From positions 124,001-188,000 of the forward strand of contig JBCHKQ010000002.1 of NCBI GenBank assembly GCA_039023545.1: DNA of 64,000 nucleotides. The letters are read 5' to 3'. This document shows positions 15,944 to 26,511 of this stretch, piece after piece (within the stretch, counting starts at the first letter, position 1; each line of letters begins with the position of its first letter). The notes below the pieces were generated by a model, which was not told the DNA's origin, did not search any database, and was given only the letters and a program-made list of their open reading frames with translations. Source of the DNA: Spirochaetia bacterium 38H-sp. GTDB taxonomy: Bacteria; Spirochaetota; Spirochaetia; Winmispirales; Winmispiraceae. Made by a program: the position numbers and the translations under genes.

Positions 15944-17245
15944 ATGAGTAATTCCGGCAGATGGTTTAGACTTGATAATGCTGCTAAAATTTTCCCGTCT
16001 GTTATTTCTCCCAGAAGAACTACTCTGTTTAGAGTTTCTGCAAGAATGTATGAGCCTGTAAACCTGGATATGCTTAAGCAGGCTTTGGAGAAGACTTACG
16101 AGCGCTTTCCCTACTATCGAGTAAGGATGAAAACAGGTTTTTTCTGGTACTATTTTGAGGAATGCCAGGAGATTCCAGAGATAGAAGCAGACTCAAGATA
16201 CCCTTGTGTGTGGTACAAGAATCAGAATCCACAGCGTTTTCCCCTACGGGTGCGTGTTTTTGACCGTCAGATTGCTGTTGAGATGTTTCATTCTCTCACA
16301 GATGGCACAGGAGCAACGGAGTTTTTAAAAACCCTTATATCTTTATATTTTAACATAAGATATGGCGTGCAAACTCCTCCCAATGAGGGGGTGCTACTTC
16401 CTGGAGATGAGTGGTTGGAAGAAGAAGCAGAAGACAGCTTTAGTAAGCATTATAACAGCTCAATTCCAAAGTCTGCACTGCCTCCAAAAGCTTTTCATGT
16501 ACCTGGCAAGCTGGCAGAACCAGGAGTTTACTATATAACCACTGCGACAATCCCCATGGCACAGTTAAAAGATACCGCAAAAAAACTGGGGGTAACTGTT
16601 ACTGTTCTTCTTACAGCACTTTACTTTTGGACATTTTATCTGATTCAAAAAACCAGCGATAAAAAAGACAAAAACCCTATAATAATCCAAATACCTGTAA
16701 ATCTTAGAAAAATACTTGATTCTTCATCAATGAAAAACTTTTTTCTTCTTGTATTTCCATCTATAGACTCCAGGCTGGGCGAATACAGTTTTGAAGAGAT
16801 ATTAAATTATGTAAAATATTACTTTAAATTGGAAATAAACAAAAAAAGCATACTGCAGCAGATAAAAAGAAATGTTTCATCAGAAAAGAATATCTTTGCA
16901 AGACTTACTCCACTTTTTATAAAAAACATTATTCTCAGTAAGGTTTACGAAAGCTGGGGGGATATGAGAGCAACAAGCAGCCTGTCCAATATGGGGTTGA
17001 TAAAACTTCCGGAAGAGATAGAAAAATATATTGAGAGATTTGATTTTTACCCGCCTCCCAACCCCACTATGAAGGTATGCTGTACAGCTGTTGCATTTAA
17101 AGATAAAGTCAATATAAGTTTTGGCAGATCCATAGAAGAAACTACCGTGGAAAAAACCTTTTTTGCTATGCTAAAACAATACAGCATGAATATTTTCGTA
17201 GAAACAAATTATAAGTACGAAGAGCATAAAGGAGTTATGCTATGA
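15944..17245 (+). CDS. Condensation-domain-like acyltransferase (alcohol acetyltransferase family)
   Basis: The protein of about 433 residues has the two-lobed fold of the CoA-dependent acyltransferase/condensation superfamily. The signature HxxxDG is FHSLTDGTGA near residue 118, giving a catalytic His and structural Asp; a later block SNMGLIKLP matches the second lobe of alcohol acetyltransferase-like proteins. The substrate cannot be read from sequence. I start at 15944 because the earlier ATG at 15905 overlaps the promoter -35 box. Its stop overlaps the ATG of the zinc-ribbon membrane protein (ATGA), a pairing also found in Firmicutes, so acylation of a lipid or alcohol at the membrane is plausible. 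Confidence 0.72.
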   Translation: MSNSGRWFRLDNAAKIFPSVISPRRTTLFRVSARMYEPVNLDMLKQALEKTYERFPYYRVRMKTGFFWYYFEECQEIPEIEADSRYPCVWYKNQNPQRFPLRVRVFDRQIAVEMFHSLTDGTGATEFLKTLISLYFNIRYGVQTPPNEGVLLPGDEWLEEEAEDSFSKHYNSSIPKSALPPKAFHVPGKLAEPGVYYITTATIPMAQLKDTAKKLGVTVTVLLTALYFWTFYLIQKTSDKKDKNPIIIQIPVNLRKILDSSSMKNFFLLVFPSIDSRLGEYSFEEILNYVKYYFKLEINKKSILQQIKRNVSSEKNIFARLTPLFIKNIILSKVYESWGDMRATSSLSNMGLIKLPEEIEKYIERFDFYPPPNPTMKVCCTAVAFKDKVNISFGRSIEETTVEKTFFAMLKQYSMNIFVETNYKYEEHKGVML

Positions 17246-17952
17246 AATATTGCACAAATTGCGGAGTAGAACTCAGTGATTCACATACAAAATGCCCTCT
17301 CTGCGGCTCCGAGCTAGGAAAGGAAAAAACAACAAAAAAAGAACCATTTCCAGAGCATGTAACAAGAGAAGAAATGATAAGAAGACCTCCCGCAGGAAAA
17401 ACAAAAATAGCTTTCTCTGTTCTTTCTTTTATCATACTAACAACTATCCTTCTTTTGTTAACAGTCGATTACGAATTGAACTCCAATATAACATGGTCTG
17501 TTTATCCTATTCTTTCTCTCCTTATGGTATGGGCTCTTATTACTACTGGTGTCTATTCTTATAAGCGCCCCTCTCTTATGGTAGTGATTTATTTTTTTAT
17601 CATATCTCTATTTCTGCTTGCCATTGACTTATACTCAACAGGAAAACTAAGCTGGTCATTGTTTTTGGGGATTCCTATTGTCTTTATAACCTTTTTATCA
17701 GGATTTTTTCTCATAGCTTTTATGGCAAAGGGGAAAAAAGAAGGTTTTTTCTTTATAGGAATTTTTATGTTTGCCATAAGTATACTCTGCACGGGTATCA
17801 ATGCTTTTATCAATTCATATCTTAAAACAGATATGATTATTAACTGGTCACTTATAGTTGATGCCATAACTGTTCCGGCCGGAACGTTTTTTCTATATCT
17901 TCACTTTGGACTAAAAAAAGAACTGCATGTGGAAAAGATATTTCATTTTTAA
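17242..17952 (+). CDS. Zinc-ribbon membrane protein (DUF6320-like)
   Basis: The 236-residue protein starts with a zinc ribbon, Cys4, 7, 18 and 21 (YCTNCGVEL, KCPLCGSEL), a basic linker, then about six membrane helices (from about residue 53 to 225). There is no signal peptide, so the ribbon is cytoplasmic. It overlaps the acyltransferase-like gene by 4 bases and probably works with it, perhaps as a membrane anchor or transporter of the product. It ends 3 bases before the convergent HEAT gene. Confidence 0.72.
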   Translation: MKYCTNCGVELSDSHTKCPLCGSELGKEKTTKKEPFPEHVTREEMIRRPPAGKTKIAFSVLSFIILTTILLLLTVDYELNSNITWSVYPILSLLMVWALITTGVYSYKRPSLMVVIYFFIISLFLLAIDLYSTGKLSWSLFLGIPIVFITFLSGFFLIAFMAKGKKEGFFFIGIFMFAISILCTGINAFINSYLKTDMIINWSLIVDAITVPAGTFFLYLHFGLKKELHVEKIFHF

Positions 17953-17955
17953 GAT

Positions 17956-19302
17956 TTAAAATGCGTCCAGAGCTGCTTTTGCATATTTTTTTATAGTGAT
18001 GTTTTTTTCGGTATCAAATATCTGCTGGATTCTTTCTCTGTACTGTGAAAACCTGTTAATACGGATACCTTGCAGTCCATACAGTTTTAAAACAAAATTC
18101 TTATGATCAAGCATTTTTTCAAATATCGGAGCAAGCCAAGAAGCCTTTTGCATAGATATCTCTTTTGCAACTTTTTCCAGAAGGACAGATTTATCCTTTT
18201 CCCACTCTTCCCTCAAAAGCTCCTGTATCTCATCCTTTATAAGATTGATATCCTTGTCGATAAGCACCGTATAAACGGATAGTTTAATAGCATCAGATGT
18301 TTTTTTATCAGCAATCATCTCCTTTAAAGCATTCTTGCTCTGTCCCGTGTTTATATCCGCAAGAGCCTTTATTGCCGCCTTTTTAACAGTGAGTTCCGGA
18401 TCATTTTTTGCTCTGTAAATGAGTATTGGCAAAATTTTATTATAAGAATCTGGTTTTCCTGATACTACGGAGCATGCCGTAACCCTTACCTTCCAAAAAT
18501 TATCTCTAAATGCATCAAAAAGAGCCTGGTTGACCTCCTCACCTGCAAAGTTCTTTAGAGCTTTTACAGCTTCTACTCTCAAATAAGGATCAGAATCCTG
18601 CATGGCTTTTATGATAACAGGCAGAGAGTTTTCTTCTCCTAACTCGCCCAAGGCCTGACAGGCTGCCCTTTTTACGGATTTTTCATCAGAATCCATAAGC
18701 TCCATAAGAGTATCAATAGCAGCATTATCTCCAAGTTTGCCCAATGTTCTTATTGCTTCCAGTCTAACCTGCTCTGCAACACTAGAATCCTCAGAAAGGC
18801 TTCTAATCTTCTCAAGAAAGTAGGTAAGTTTAAGTTCTCCTATGTACTCTATAAGCTTTGTGCTTAAGTCATTTTCTTCCAGTTCAAAAAATGACTCAAT
18901 ATAGGCAACCGCCTCTTGAGATTTTATTGATTCTAAATAGTCAATTATATTAACAAGATAGGAGCTGCCATATTGATCATAAACATCATCATAAGTATCC
19001 AGCTCTTTTTTTATTGACTCTATAAGTTTATTGGATTTCTGATTTTTATAGTAGCTTATGATTTTTTCTTTTATTGACTTTGACTTTGTCTGGGAGAAAA
19101 TATCAGGCAGCACAGTATCATATGCAGACTCAGGCTGAGACTCTATTTTATCAAGAACATCCAATATCTCCTGCTCAATACCAAATTGTAAAATTTCAAT
19201 TCTTTCTTCTATGATGGACTTTATATTTTCTTCTTGAGAAAAAACATAAAAAATATCTATAAGTATTAACAGTATAAATACTGTAATCTTTTTTATCCTC
19301 AT
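17956..19302 (-). CDS. Exported HEAT-repeat protein
   Basis: The 448-residue protein has a signal peptide (about 1-22, ending near VFSQEE). Residues about 140-330 contain regular HEAT/PBS-lyase-type repeats of about 31 residues, such as VRLEAIRTLGKLGDNAAIDT, VKRAACQALGELGEENSLPV and LRVEAVKALKNFAGEE. These scaffolds bind proteins in the periplasm. It overlaps murJ by 4 bases and is the last gene of the long rimP-to-HEAT run. Confidence 0.85.
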   Translation of the reverse strand: MRIKKITVFILLILIDIFYVFSQEENIKSIIEERIEILQFGIEQEILDVLDKIESQPESAYDTVLPDIFSQTKSKSIKEKIISYYKNQKSNKLIESIKKELDTYDDVYDQYGSSYLVNIIDYLESIKSQEAVAYIESFFELEENDLSTKLIEYIGELKLTYFLEKIRSLSEDSSVAEQVRLEAIRTLGKLGDNAAIDTLMELMDSDEKSVKRAACQALGELGEENSLPVIIKAMQDSDPYLRVEAVKALKNFAGEEVNQALFDAFRDNFWKVRVTACSVVSGKPDSYNKILPILIYRAKNDPELTVKKAAIKALADINTGQSKNALKEMIADKKTSDAIKLSVYTVLIDKDINLIKDEIQELLREEWEKDKSVLLEKVAKEISMQKASWLAPIFEKMLDHKNFVLKLYGLQGIRINRFSQYRERIQQIFDTEKNITIKKYAKAALDAF

Positions 19303-20858
19303 AATTGCCTCTTAACACTTGCAAAAACTCTTTTTGTGACACCTGCACGCCAATACAAAAATAAAATTAAGATGACAAGAAAAATAACCATGCTCATGAC
19401 AGCAAAAAAATAAAAAAAGCTACTTCCATCCTTCCATTTATCGTCAAGCAAACGGTATGACAATACTGCAAAAAAAACAAAAACAAGATTTACAACAATA
19501 ATCTTTATCAGTGTTATAATGCTATCCTTCTCTATTAAAAACGAAGCAATTTTTCTTGCCTTTGTGAAGAGAATAATAAAACCAATAAAATAAGAAATAG
19601 AATGCGCAACAGCCAAGCTGAGTACACCAAATCCGATATTGATCATCATTATAGACAGTGCAATATCAAGTATTGCTACCATAGTGAGTATTTTAAAAGG
19701 AGTTTTGCTGTCTCCAGAAGAATAAAAAAGCCTCTGGAGAAAATTATACCCTCCTAAAAAAATCATACCCGGCAAATAACCTCGCAATACAGTTGAAGCA
19801 ATTATAGTATTTTCTGCGGTAAAATTTCCGCGTTGGAGAGCAGCGGATATTATATGCGGAGCAAGAATCCACATGGCAATACCTGCAGGCAAAAGAAAAA
19901 ATAATATAAAAATGAGTCCCTGTTCTATTGTTTTCTTTAGCTCGACAGCATTCTCTTTTTGAATATTTTCTGCCATTCTGGGGAAAAAAACAGTAGAAAT
20001 AGAAGTAGAAAATATACCAAAGGGCAATTGCCAGAAAACAATCGCATTTGCAAGAGCCGAGGTGCTGCCATCTGATAAACCGGAAGCTAACAAAAAAGCA
20101 ACTTGCTGACTTACTACAGATATCAAGGAAGTTAAGGCTATTGGATACCATAAACGAAGAATTTGTCGAAAAGGAGGATAGCTAAATTCTAAATCCGGTA
20201 AAAAAGAATATCCCTTTCTTATTACAGAAGGAAGTTGAAAAACTATCTGAAGAACCCCACCTGCAAGAACACCTAATGCCATGGAATACACACCTAATCT
20301 ACTGGAAAAAACAAAAATACATGTTATCACACTTATGGAGAACAAAATCGGAGTAATAGCAGGAACAAAGAATTTGCTATGAGAATTTAGTACTCCCATA
20401 AGAATAGCACTTATGCTCACCAAAAGTACATAAGGAATAAAAAACCGAAAAAGAGAAACCGCAAGCTGCATTTTCTCCGACTCTCTAAACTCCAATAATA
20501 TATCTATAACAGGTTTTGCAAAAATAATGGAAAGTATAACTAACGGAATAAGTATTATGATCTGAAAGGTAAAGAGAAGTCTTACTGTCTTTCTAGCCCT
20601 ATATCCTTCAGGATCTATGATATGGCTCTTTGTGAGCTCAGGAATAAAAGCAGAAGAAAGGGCACCCTCTGCCATAAGTTTTCTTAGATTATTTGGAATT
20701 GTAAAAACTGCATTAAGAACATCCGCAGCACCGGACGCACCAAAAAAAGAAGCAACCACTGCAATTCTGACAAAACCAAGAAGCCTTGAGAAAAGAGTGG
20801 AAAACATAACAACAAGTCCTGACTTTGCAGTAGAACTGGCTTTTATTTTACCTATCAC
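19299..20858 (-). CDS. murJ: Lipid II flippase MurJ
   Basis: Moves lipid II across the inner membrane for peptidoglycan synthesis. The 519-residue protein has about 14 membrane helices. Family blocks are SRLLGFVRIAVVASFFGAS near the start, NAVFTIPNNLRKLMAEGALSSAF-type sequence at about 48-70, and LQRGNFTAENT in the second half. It overlaps tgt by 4 bases upstream and the HEAT gene downstream. Links with the PBP at 53503 are functional, not positional. Confidence 0.95.
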   Translation of the reverse strand: MIGKIKASSTAKSGLVVMFSTLFSRLLGFVRIAVVASFFGASGAADVLNAVFTIPNNLRKLMAEGALSSAFIPELTKSHIIDPEGYRARKTVRLLFTFQIIILIPLVILSIIFAKPVIDILLEFRESEKMQLAVSLFRFFIPYVLLVSISAILMGVLNSHSKFFVPAITPILFSISVITCIFVFSSRLGVYSMALGVLAGGVLQIVFQLPSVIRKGYSFLPDLEFSYPPFRQILRLWYPIALTSLISVVSQQVAFLLASGLSDGSTSALANAIVFWQLPFGIFSTSISTVFFPRMAENIQKENAVELKKTIEQGLIFILFFLLPAGIAMWILAPHIISAALQRGNFTAENTIIASTVLRGYLPGMIFLGGYNFLQRLFYSSGDSKTPFKILTMVAILDIALSIMMINIGFGVLSLAVAHSISYFIGFIILFTKARKIASFLIEKDSIITLIKIIVVNLVFVFFAVLSYRLLDDKWKDGSSFFYFFAVMSMVIFLVILILFLYWRAGVTKRVFASVKRQL

Positions 20859-21979
20859 TCTTTTCCTCCAGAGTATGCAGACAAAAAATCAGCCTTAAAC
20901 TTGGCATAATCCCCCGTTGTAATATGCTCGCGTATTTTATCAACAAGGTTTTTTAAGAAATAAATATTATGATGGGTTGCAAGAACAGAAGCCATTATTT
21001 CTCCTGATTTAAAGAGATGTCGCAAGTATGCCTTGGAATAATTCCTGCATGTGTAACAATCACAAGTATTGTCTATCGGAGAAAAATCTTTCTGATACTC
21101 TTTTCTCTTTAGAGAAATTCTACCTGTATGAGTAAACACAGAAGCATTACGCGCAGTTCTCGTAGGAAAAACACAGTCAAACATATCAATACCTTTCTCA
21201 ACTGCAGTCAAAATATATTCTGGCGTTCCAATACCCATAATATATCTGGGCTTATTCTGGGGGATAAAACCTACAGTATAAGCTAGAGTATCTTCAAAAA
21301 CAGAAAACTCTTCCCCTACTGATAAGCCGCCTATAGCTATACCAGGTAAATCAAGCTGTAAAAGCTCTTCGGCACTTCTTTTTCTAAGCTCAGGAAAAAA
21401 ATTGCCTTGGATTATGGGGAAAAGTACTCCAGTGTAATCATCATAATTAGCAAGTTCTTTTTTGCTTCTTATTGCCCAGGAAGTAGTCAATTTCACAGCC
21501 TCTAAGGCCTCTTTATAACTTATACCCGGAGACGTACATACATCCAGCTGCATCATCACATCGCTCCCCAAGATCCTCTGTATTCTGACGACTTCTTCCG
21601 GAGAAAAGAAATGACTGGAACCATCTATATGGGAACGAAAGGCAACACCATCGTCTGTTATTTTCCTAAGCTTTGATAAAGAAAAAACTTGGAAACCACC
21701 GGAATCTGTAAGAATGTTTTTATCCCACCCTATAAACTTGTGTAATCCCCCTGCAGCAGAAATAACTTCCATACCTGGACGAAGATAAAGATGATAGGTA
21801 TTACCAAGAATCATATTAAAGCCCATATCTGTAAGGTCGGAGAAATCTATGGCCTTAACAGTTCCCAGTGTACCTACCGGCATAAAAACAGGAGTATCCA
21901 CAACACCATGTGGTAAAATCATCTTACCCGTACGAGCATCACTATCCTTGTCACGAGAAACAACAGAAAAAAAACTCAC
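20855..21979 (-). CDS. tgt: Queuine/preQ1 tRNA-guanine transglycosylase
   Basis: Exchanges G34 for preQ1 in tRNAs with GUN anticodons. The protein has 374 residues. Substrate and nucleophile motifs are LTDSGGFQVFSL (about 90-101) and FDCVFPTRTARN (about 265-276). The zinc site is CDCYTCRNYSKAYLRHLF near 308-325. It lies 14 bases after lptG and overlaps murJ by 4. The next pathway step, queA, is at 1199-2221. Confidence 0.97.
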   Translation of the reverse strand: MSFFSVVSRDKDSDARTGKMILPHGVVDTPVFMPVGTLGTVKAIDFSDLTDMGFNMILGNTYHLYLRPGMEVISAAGGLHKFIGWDKNILTDSGGFQVFSLSKLRKITDDGVAFRSHIDGSSHFFSPEEVVRIQRILGSDVMMQLDVCTSPGISYKEALEAVKLTTSWAIRSKKELANYDDYTGVLFPIIQGNFFPELRKRSAEELLQLDLPGIAIGGLSVGEEFSVFEDTLAYTVGFIPQNKPRYIMGIGTPEYILTAVEKGIDMFDCVFPTRTARNASVFTHTGRISLKRKEYQKDFSPIDNTCDCYTCRNYSKAYLRHLFKSGEIMASVLATHHNIYFLKNLVDKIREHITTGDYAKFKADFLSAYSGGKE

Positions 21980-21993
21980 ATAAATCTCCCAGA

Positions 21994-23073
21994 TTAAGTT
22001 TTTGCATACCTAAAAAGAAGTATACCCAAAATAGTAAATACAAAAAGAGGCAACCATGCTCCCAAAAAAGCAGGGAAATACCCCAGCCTTGCAAAAAGCA
22101 TGGTAAGCATTTGAAAAACATAGTACAAAACACCAAGAGCAAGGCTTGCACCGAGACTAAAGAGTAAGGCAAAAGCCTTAAATCTTCCGCCTATGGAACT
22201 GGCAAGGAAACCAACGATCAAACAGGTAAAAGAAAAAGCTATTCTTCTATGAAATTCCACAAGCTGTTCGCGATAATCAAGTCCTGCTCTCCTTCTGTAA
22301 TCGATCCACTTTCTTGCTTCCTTCAAAGTCATATAGTCTATAGTATTCTTTGTCTGGAGAAAATCATCGGGAGTAAGTCCTCCCATTGGAATAATAAAAT
22401 TGGAAACATCTTTTTCTATCAATTTCATGTTATCAAGTCTATATTCCGCAGCAATCCCAAGCCGCCACTTAGATTGGGACTCCAACCAAACAGCGGAATC
22501 GGCTTCTATTCTTTTTTCAAAATGACCATCATCAGCTATGTAATATAAAACTAGATCTCTAATCGTATTATTCTTCTCTTCGTATCTTAGAGCACTTATA
22601 ATCAGCTTGTGCTGATCTGCAATAAGATTGATATCTGTAATAGAAGAAGGAGAAGTCCTTCCTAAAAGTTCTGCAGTAAGGTCTGCTCTTTTTACTTTGG
22701 AGGGAATAGCAATACTATCCTGAATAAAAAAATATGAAACACTTAAAAAAAGCCCCAGACACAAAAAGGGAATAACAAATCTGTAAAGAGAAATACCAGC
22801 TCCAAAGATGGCAATAAGTTCATTTCTGCTTTGCAATGTACCAAGCGTATATGATATTGCAAACAGCGCGGACAAAGAAAGACTGTTTATAATACATTCC
22901 GGAAGATATAAGAGCTGCAAATAAAATATCTCTAACATGGACAGATCGGCTTTTAAATAATTTACAATATTACTAAAGAGATCAATTAGTTGAAAAAAAA
23001 TAACGAAGGAAAGGAGAGTAAATATAAAAACAGGTAAAACCATCATCAACGCTAGTCTGGTAAAAATTCTCAT
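21994..23073 (-). CDS. lptG: LPS export permease LptG
   Basis: One of two permease subunits of the LptB2FG exporter that extracts LPS from the inner membrane. The 359-residue protein has three membrane helices at each end (about 7-27, 50-70, 95-112; 275-290, 300-320, 330-352) around a periplasmic beta-jellyroll, the YjgP/YjgQ arrangement. It overlaps lptF by 4 bases. The second position in the pair and the order follow E. coli; which paralogue is F or G is by order only. Confidence 0.85.
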   Translation of the reverse strand: MRIFTRLALMMVLPVFIFTLLSFVIFFQLIDLFSNIVNYLKADLSMLEIFYLQLLYLPECIINSLSLSALFAISYTLGTLQSRNELIAIFGAGISLYRFVIPFLCLGLFLSVSYFFIQDSIAIPSKVKRADLTAELLGRTSPSSITDINLIADQHKLIISALRYEEKNNTIRDLVLYYIADDGHFEKRIEADSAVWLESQSKWRLGIAAEYRLDNMKLIEKDVSNFIIPMGGLTPDDFLQTKNTIDYMTLKEARKWIDYRRRAGLDYREQLVEFHRRIAFSFTCLIVGFLASSIGGRFKAFALLFSLGASLALGVLYYVFQMLTMLFARLGYFPAFLGAWLPLFVFTILGILLFRYAKT

Positions 23074-24332
23074 CCCCTCCCCTTAAGAAGAAACAGAATA
23101 AAGGCAATCATAAAAATAAAAATATCAGGAAACCACATAGCAAAAACAGGAGACAAATCTGTTCTTATTCCAAGAGTATTACCAACAAAAAGTAGTGACC
23201 AATATATTATGGATAAGACAACACCTATAAGAAACCCTACCCCTCTGCCCCCTCTTATATTAAAAAGACCAAGAGCAACCGCCAGAAGAGAAAAAGGAAT
23301 ACATATAAAAGGTATGGCAAATTTTTTATGGAATTCCAACAAATACCTCTGGAGGCTCCTATCAGTAGTCGGGAGATTGTTAAGGTTTTCATACTGATTA
23401 TAGGATGTTGCAAGAGAAGAATACTTTGTAACTGGATTTTCTGCCAGAACAAGAGAAAAATACTGATTATTTATTTTGTTTTTTAATTTTTCTATCTCTA
23501 TTTTTCTGGAAGCAAGTTTTTCCTGTAATTTTTTTTCTTTTTCCTCTATTGCCCTATATACATCCAAAGAAGACATTTTTTCAGGACCGGTGTTTTGTAG
23601 GTTAATGTTTATATCTTTCATATATATAGAATAAATAAGAGAATCTGCAAAACTATATTCATAATCACCCCTGTTTTTCTTTATATTGGAAATAAATGTA
23701 TCCGACATATCAAGGGATAAAAGAGTTCTTGAATCCTTCCCCATCATTAATTGAGCCTTTTGAGCATGTATTATTTCTTTACCTTCATTGTTTTTTTCTA
23801 TGATTATGAAGTTATCTATGTTTTTATCTTTTACACTACCGGGAATAATAATTGTATTTTTATATTTTTTGATTGAATATGATTCTAGCTCTATTTCTGG
23901 AGTGGAATATAATATCTTCCTATAAAGCTTAGAAAAGTTTATATTTCCCAAAGGTAAGAAATAATCATTTGCAACAAAGGACACTCCTGATAAAAGAATA
24001 CTTAGAACAATAACTGGAACGTATGCTGTATATAAAGAAATACCACCTGCCTGCAAAGCAATGAATTCATTATCAGAACTTAGTCTGCTTATTCCCATTA
24101 TAGCTCCAGATAAAGAAGAAAAAGGAACCGCTATTGCTATAACAGAAGGTAAAGAATAAATAATCAGCATAATGACATCTATGGGACTCGCATGTTTTGA
24201 TAATATCCTTTCTGCCAGATATAAAAATTGATTAATAAGTAATATAAAGAAAAAGAATAAAAAAGCTATGAGAAAAGAGAAACCTACTTCCTGAGCAATA
24301 TATTTGAACAGAATAAAATATCGTTTCCTCAT
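23070..24332 (-). CDS. lptF: LPS export permease LptF
   Basis: Partner of LptG in the Lpt exporter. I start at the ATG at 24332 (MRKRYFILFKYIAQE), giving 420 residues; the longer open frame reads back into pnp. YjgP/YjgQ-type layout with three N-terminal and three C-terminal helices; a coiled-coil stretch (about 265-300, EKEKKLQEKLASRKIEIE) in the periplasmic part makes it longer than average. The likely ribosome site GGAAGG lies in the 3' arm of the hairpin at 24341-24360. Confidence 0.87.
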   Translation of the reverse strand: MRKRYFILFKYIAQEVGFSFLIAFLFFFFILLINQFLYLAERILSKHASPIDVIMLIIYSLPSVIAIAVPFSSLSGAIMGISRLSSDNEFIALQAGGISLYTAYVPVIVLSILLSGVSFVANDYFLPLGNINFSKLYRKILYSTPEIELESYSIKKYKNTIIIPGSVKDKNIDNFIIIEKNNEGKEIIHAQKAQLMMGKDSRTLLSLDMSDTFISNIKKNRGDYEYSFADSLIYSIYMKDININLQNTGPEKMSSLDVYRAIEEKEKKLQEKLASRKIEIEKLKNKINNQYFSLVLAENPVTKYSSLATSYNQYENLNNLPTTDRSLQRYLLEFHKKFAIPFICIPFSLLAVALGLFNIRGGRGVGFLIGVVLSIIYWSLLFVGNTLGIRTDLSPVFAMWFPDIFIFMIAFILFLLKGRG

Positions 24333-24340
24333 AATGAGAA

Positions 24341-24360
24341 GCCCTTCCTGACGGAAGGGC
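24341..24360 (-). promoter_or_regulatory. Hairpin in the pnp-lptF gap covering the lptF ribosome site
   Basis: Arms GCCCTTCC and GGAAGGGC with a four-base loop form a perfect 8-bp stem. There is no U-tract, so it is not a normal terminator. The 3' arm contains GGAAGG about ten bases before the lptF start, so folding would hide it. Confidence 0.55.
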
Positions 24361-24366
24361 AATCCT

Positions 24367-26505
24367 TTATTTTCTTCTATTATTATAAGGTCTGTTATTT
24401 CTTGGAGAAGGAGTTTTGCCTCTTGGCTGTTGTTCTTTATCAACAAGCATAGTCAGATTCACTCGTCCCATTTTATCTATTTCTATTATTTTAACCTGGA
24501 CACTCTGATCCAATTTTACTATATCGTGAGGCGATTTTACATGGTAATCGGCCATTTGAGATATATGGCACAAACCTTCTTTACCTGGCAAAAACTCTAT
24601 AAATGCACCAAAATCAACTATTCTCTTGACAGTACCATCATATATTTTACCTACCTCTGGCTCTTCCAGAAGTTTGTCTATATGTTCTCTGGCATTTTCT
24701 GCATTCTCTTTTTGCTTGCTATAAATTACAACACTTCCATCATCATCTATATTGATTGTAACGTCGTATTTTTCTGTTATGTGTTTTATATTTTTACCGC
24801 CTGGACCTATCAACATACCAATCTTATCGGGATCGACAGCAAAGCGTATTATCCTAGGAGCATACTCTGATATTTCTTCTCTAGGAGAATCTATGGCTTT
24901 GTTCATTATTTCCAAGATATGGAGACGACCTTTCTTTGCCTGCTCCAAAGCTTTTCTCATTGTATCAGGAGATATATTTTTTACCTTAATATCCATCTGA
25001 AATGCAGTAATTCCATCCTCTGTTCCAGCGACTTTAAAATCCATATCTCCCAGATGATCTTCTTCCCCGAGAATATCAGAGAGAACGACCGTTCTTTCCC
25101 CATCTGTCACCATACCCATCGCGATTCCTGCAACAGGCTTCTTTAAAGGAACTCCAGCATTAAGAAGAGATAGTGTACCGCCACATACTGTAGCCATAGA
25201 AGAAGAACCATTGGACTCAAGTATCTCAGAAACGACTCTCAAAGTATAAGGAAATTCTTCCTTAGAAGGAATAACAGCCTCAAGTGCCCTATGAGCAAGA
25301 TGTCCATGACCTATTTCTCTTCTGCCTGTCATCATCCTGCCAACTTCGCCTACAGAAAAAGGCGGGAAATTATAATGCAAAAGGAAATTCTCTCGCTTAT
25401 CTCCCTCAAGATCGTCCATTATCTGTTCATCAAAAACTGTACCAAGAGTAGTTATGGCAAGAGCCTGTGTTTCTCCTCGAGTAAAAAGAGCAGAACCGTG
25501 AGTCCTTGGCAAAACATCTATCTCGCATGTTATAGGTCTTATATCCTCCGGACCTCGACCGTCTGTTCTGAGTTTATTATCAAGTATGGAGCTTCTTACA
25601 ATCTCCTGCTCTATATCATCCAATAAGCTATAGAATCTCTTTATATCGGATTCTTCCAATCTTTCTAGAAAATATTCTTTTACCTTATCTTTTACTTCTT
25701 TTATTGCTTTATTTCTGTTGAGTTTTCCCTTTACAAAGCATGCTTCTTTTAAGAGAGAAAAAGCATAGTCTCTTATTTCATTTTCCAGAGAAAATTCTTC
25801 TGACTCAATGAGAGGTAGCTTTTCTTTACCTACTGCTTCCCTTAACTCAAGCTGAGCTTTACATATATCAAGAATACTTCCTCTTGCAAACTCTATTGCC
25901 TCTACAAGTTGATCTTCGGAAACCTCCTTTGCTCCTCCTTCTACCATGGTTATACCATCAATAGTACCGGCTACAACTATATCCAACGATGCTCTTTCTA
26001 CCTCATCAAAAGTAGGATTAATTATGTAATTACCATCTATTAGTCCTACCCTAACTGCACCGACAGGTCCATCAAAAGGTATATCTGATATTGTTACAGC
26101 AGTAGAGGCAGCAACCATAGCAACAACATCCGGCGGATTAATTTGATCTACCGACATAGTTGTAGGAACAATCTGGATTTCTCTCTTAAACTGCTTAGAG
26201 AAAAGAGGACGCATTGGCCTGTCAATAAGCCTGGAAACCAGAATTTCTTTCTCCCTTGGTTTCCCCTCTCTCTTAAAAAACCCTCCAGGAATCTTTCCCG
26301 CAGCATAATACTTCTCATTATAATCAACAGAAAGAGGGACAAAGTCCAAGTCTTCTTTTATATCGCTTCCACAACATACGGTTGCAAGAACACATGTCCC
26401 CCCATAAGTTGCAAAAACAGAACCATTGGCCTGCTTTGCAACTTTTCCCGTAGAAAGAATAAGTTCTTCTCGTCCTAGTTTTATCTTTATTATCTTTTCT
26501 TCCAT
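24367..26505 (-). CDS. pnp: Polynucleotide phosphorylase
   Basis: 3'-to-5' phosphorolytic exoribonuclease of the degradosome. The protein has 712 residues with two RNase PH domains (first from about 1-230, second from about 310-540, with [13 protein letters not shown] and FFPPFSVGE-like [11 protein letters not shown]), a KH domain ([11 protein letters not shown] near 565) and an S1 domain ([20 protein letters not shown] near 625), then a short basic tail. It follows rpsO by 6 bases, the classical rpsO-pnp pair. Confidence 0.98.
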   Translation of the reverse strand: MEEKIIKIKLGREELILSTGKVAKQANGSVFATYGGTCVLATVCCGSDIKEDLDFVPLSVDYNEKYYAAGKIPGGFFKREGKPREKEILVSRLIDRPMRPLFSKQFKREIQIVPTTMSVDQINPPDVVAMVAASTAVTISDIPFDGPVGAVRVGLIDGNYIINPTFDEVERASLDIVVAGTIDGITMVEGGAKEVSEDQLVEAIEFARGSILDICKAQLELREAVGKEKLPLIESEEFSLENEIRDYAFSLLKEACFVKGKLNRNKAIKEVKDKVKEYFLERLEESDIKRFYSLLDDIEQEIVRSSILDNKLRTDGRGPEDIRPITCEIDVLPRTHGSALFTRGETQALAITTLGTVFDEQIMDDLEGDKRENFLLHYNFPPFSVGEVGRMMTGRREIGHGHLAHRALEAVIPSKEEFPYTLRVVSEILESNGSSSMATVCGGTLSLLNAGVPLKKPVAGIAMGMVTDGERTVVLSDILGEEDHLGDMDFKVAGTEDGITAFQMDIKVKNISPDTMRKALEQAKKGRLHILEIMNKAIDSPREEISEYAPRIIRFAVDPDKIGMLIGPGGKNIKHITEKYDVTINIDDDGSVVIYSKQKENAENAREHIDKLLEEPEVGKIYDGTVKRIVDFGAFIEFLPGKEGLCHISQMADYHVKSPHDIVKLDQSVQVKIIEIDKMGRVNLTMLVDKEQQPRGKTPSPRNNRPYNNRRK

Positions 26506-26511
26506 CTAAAA

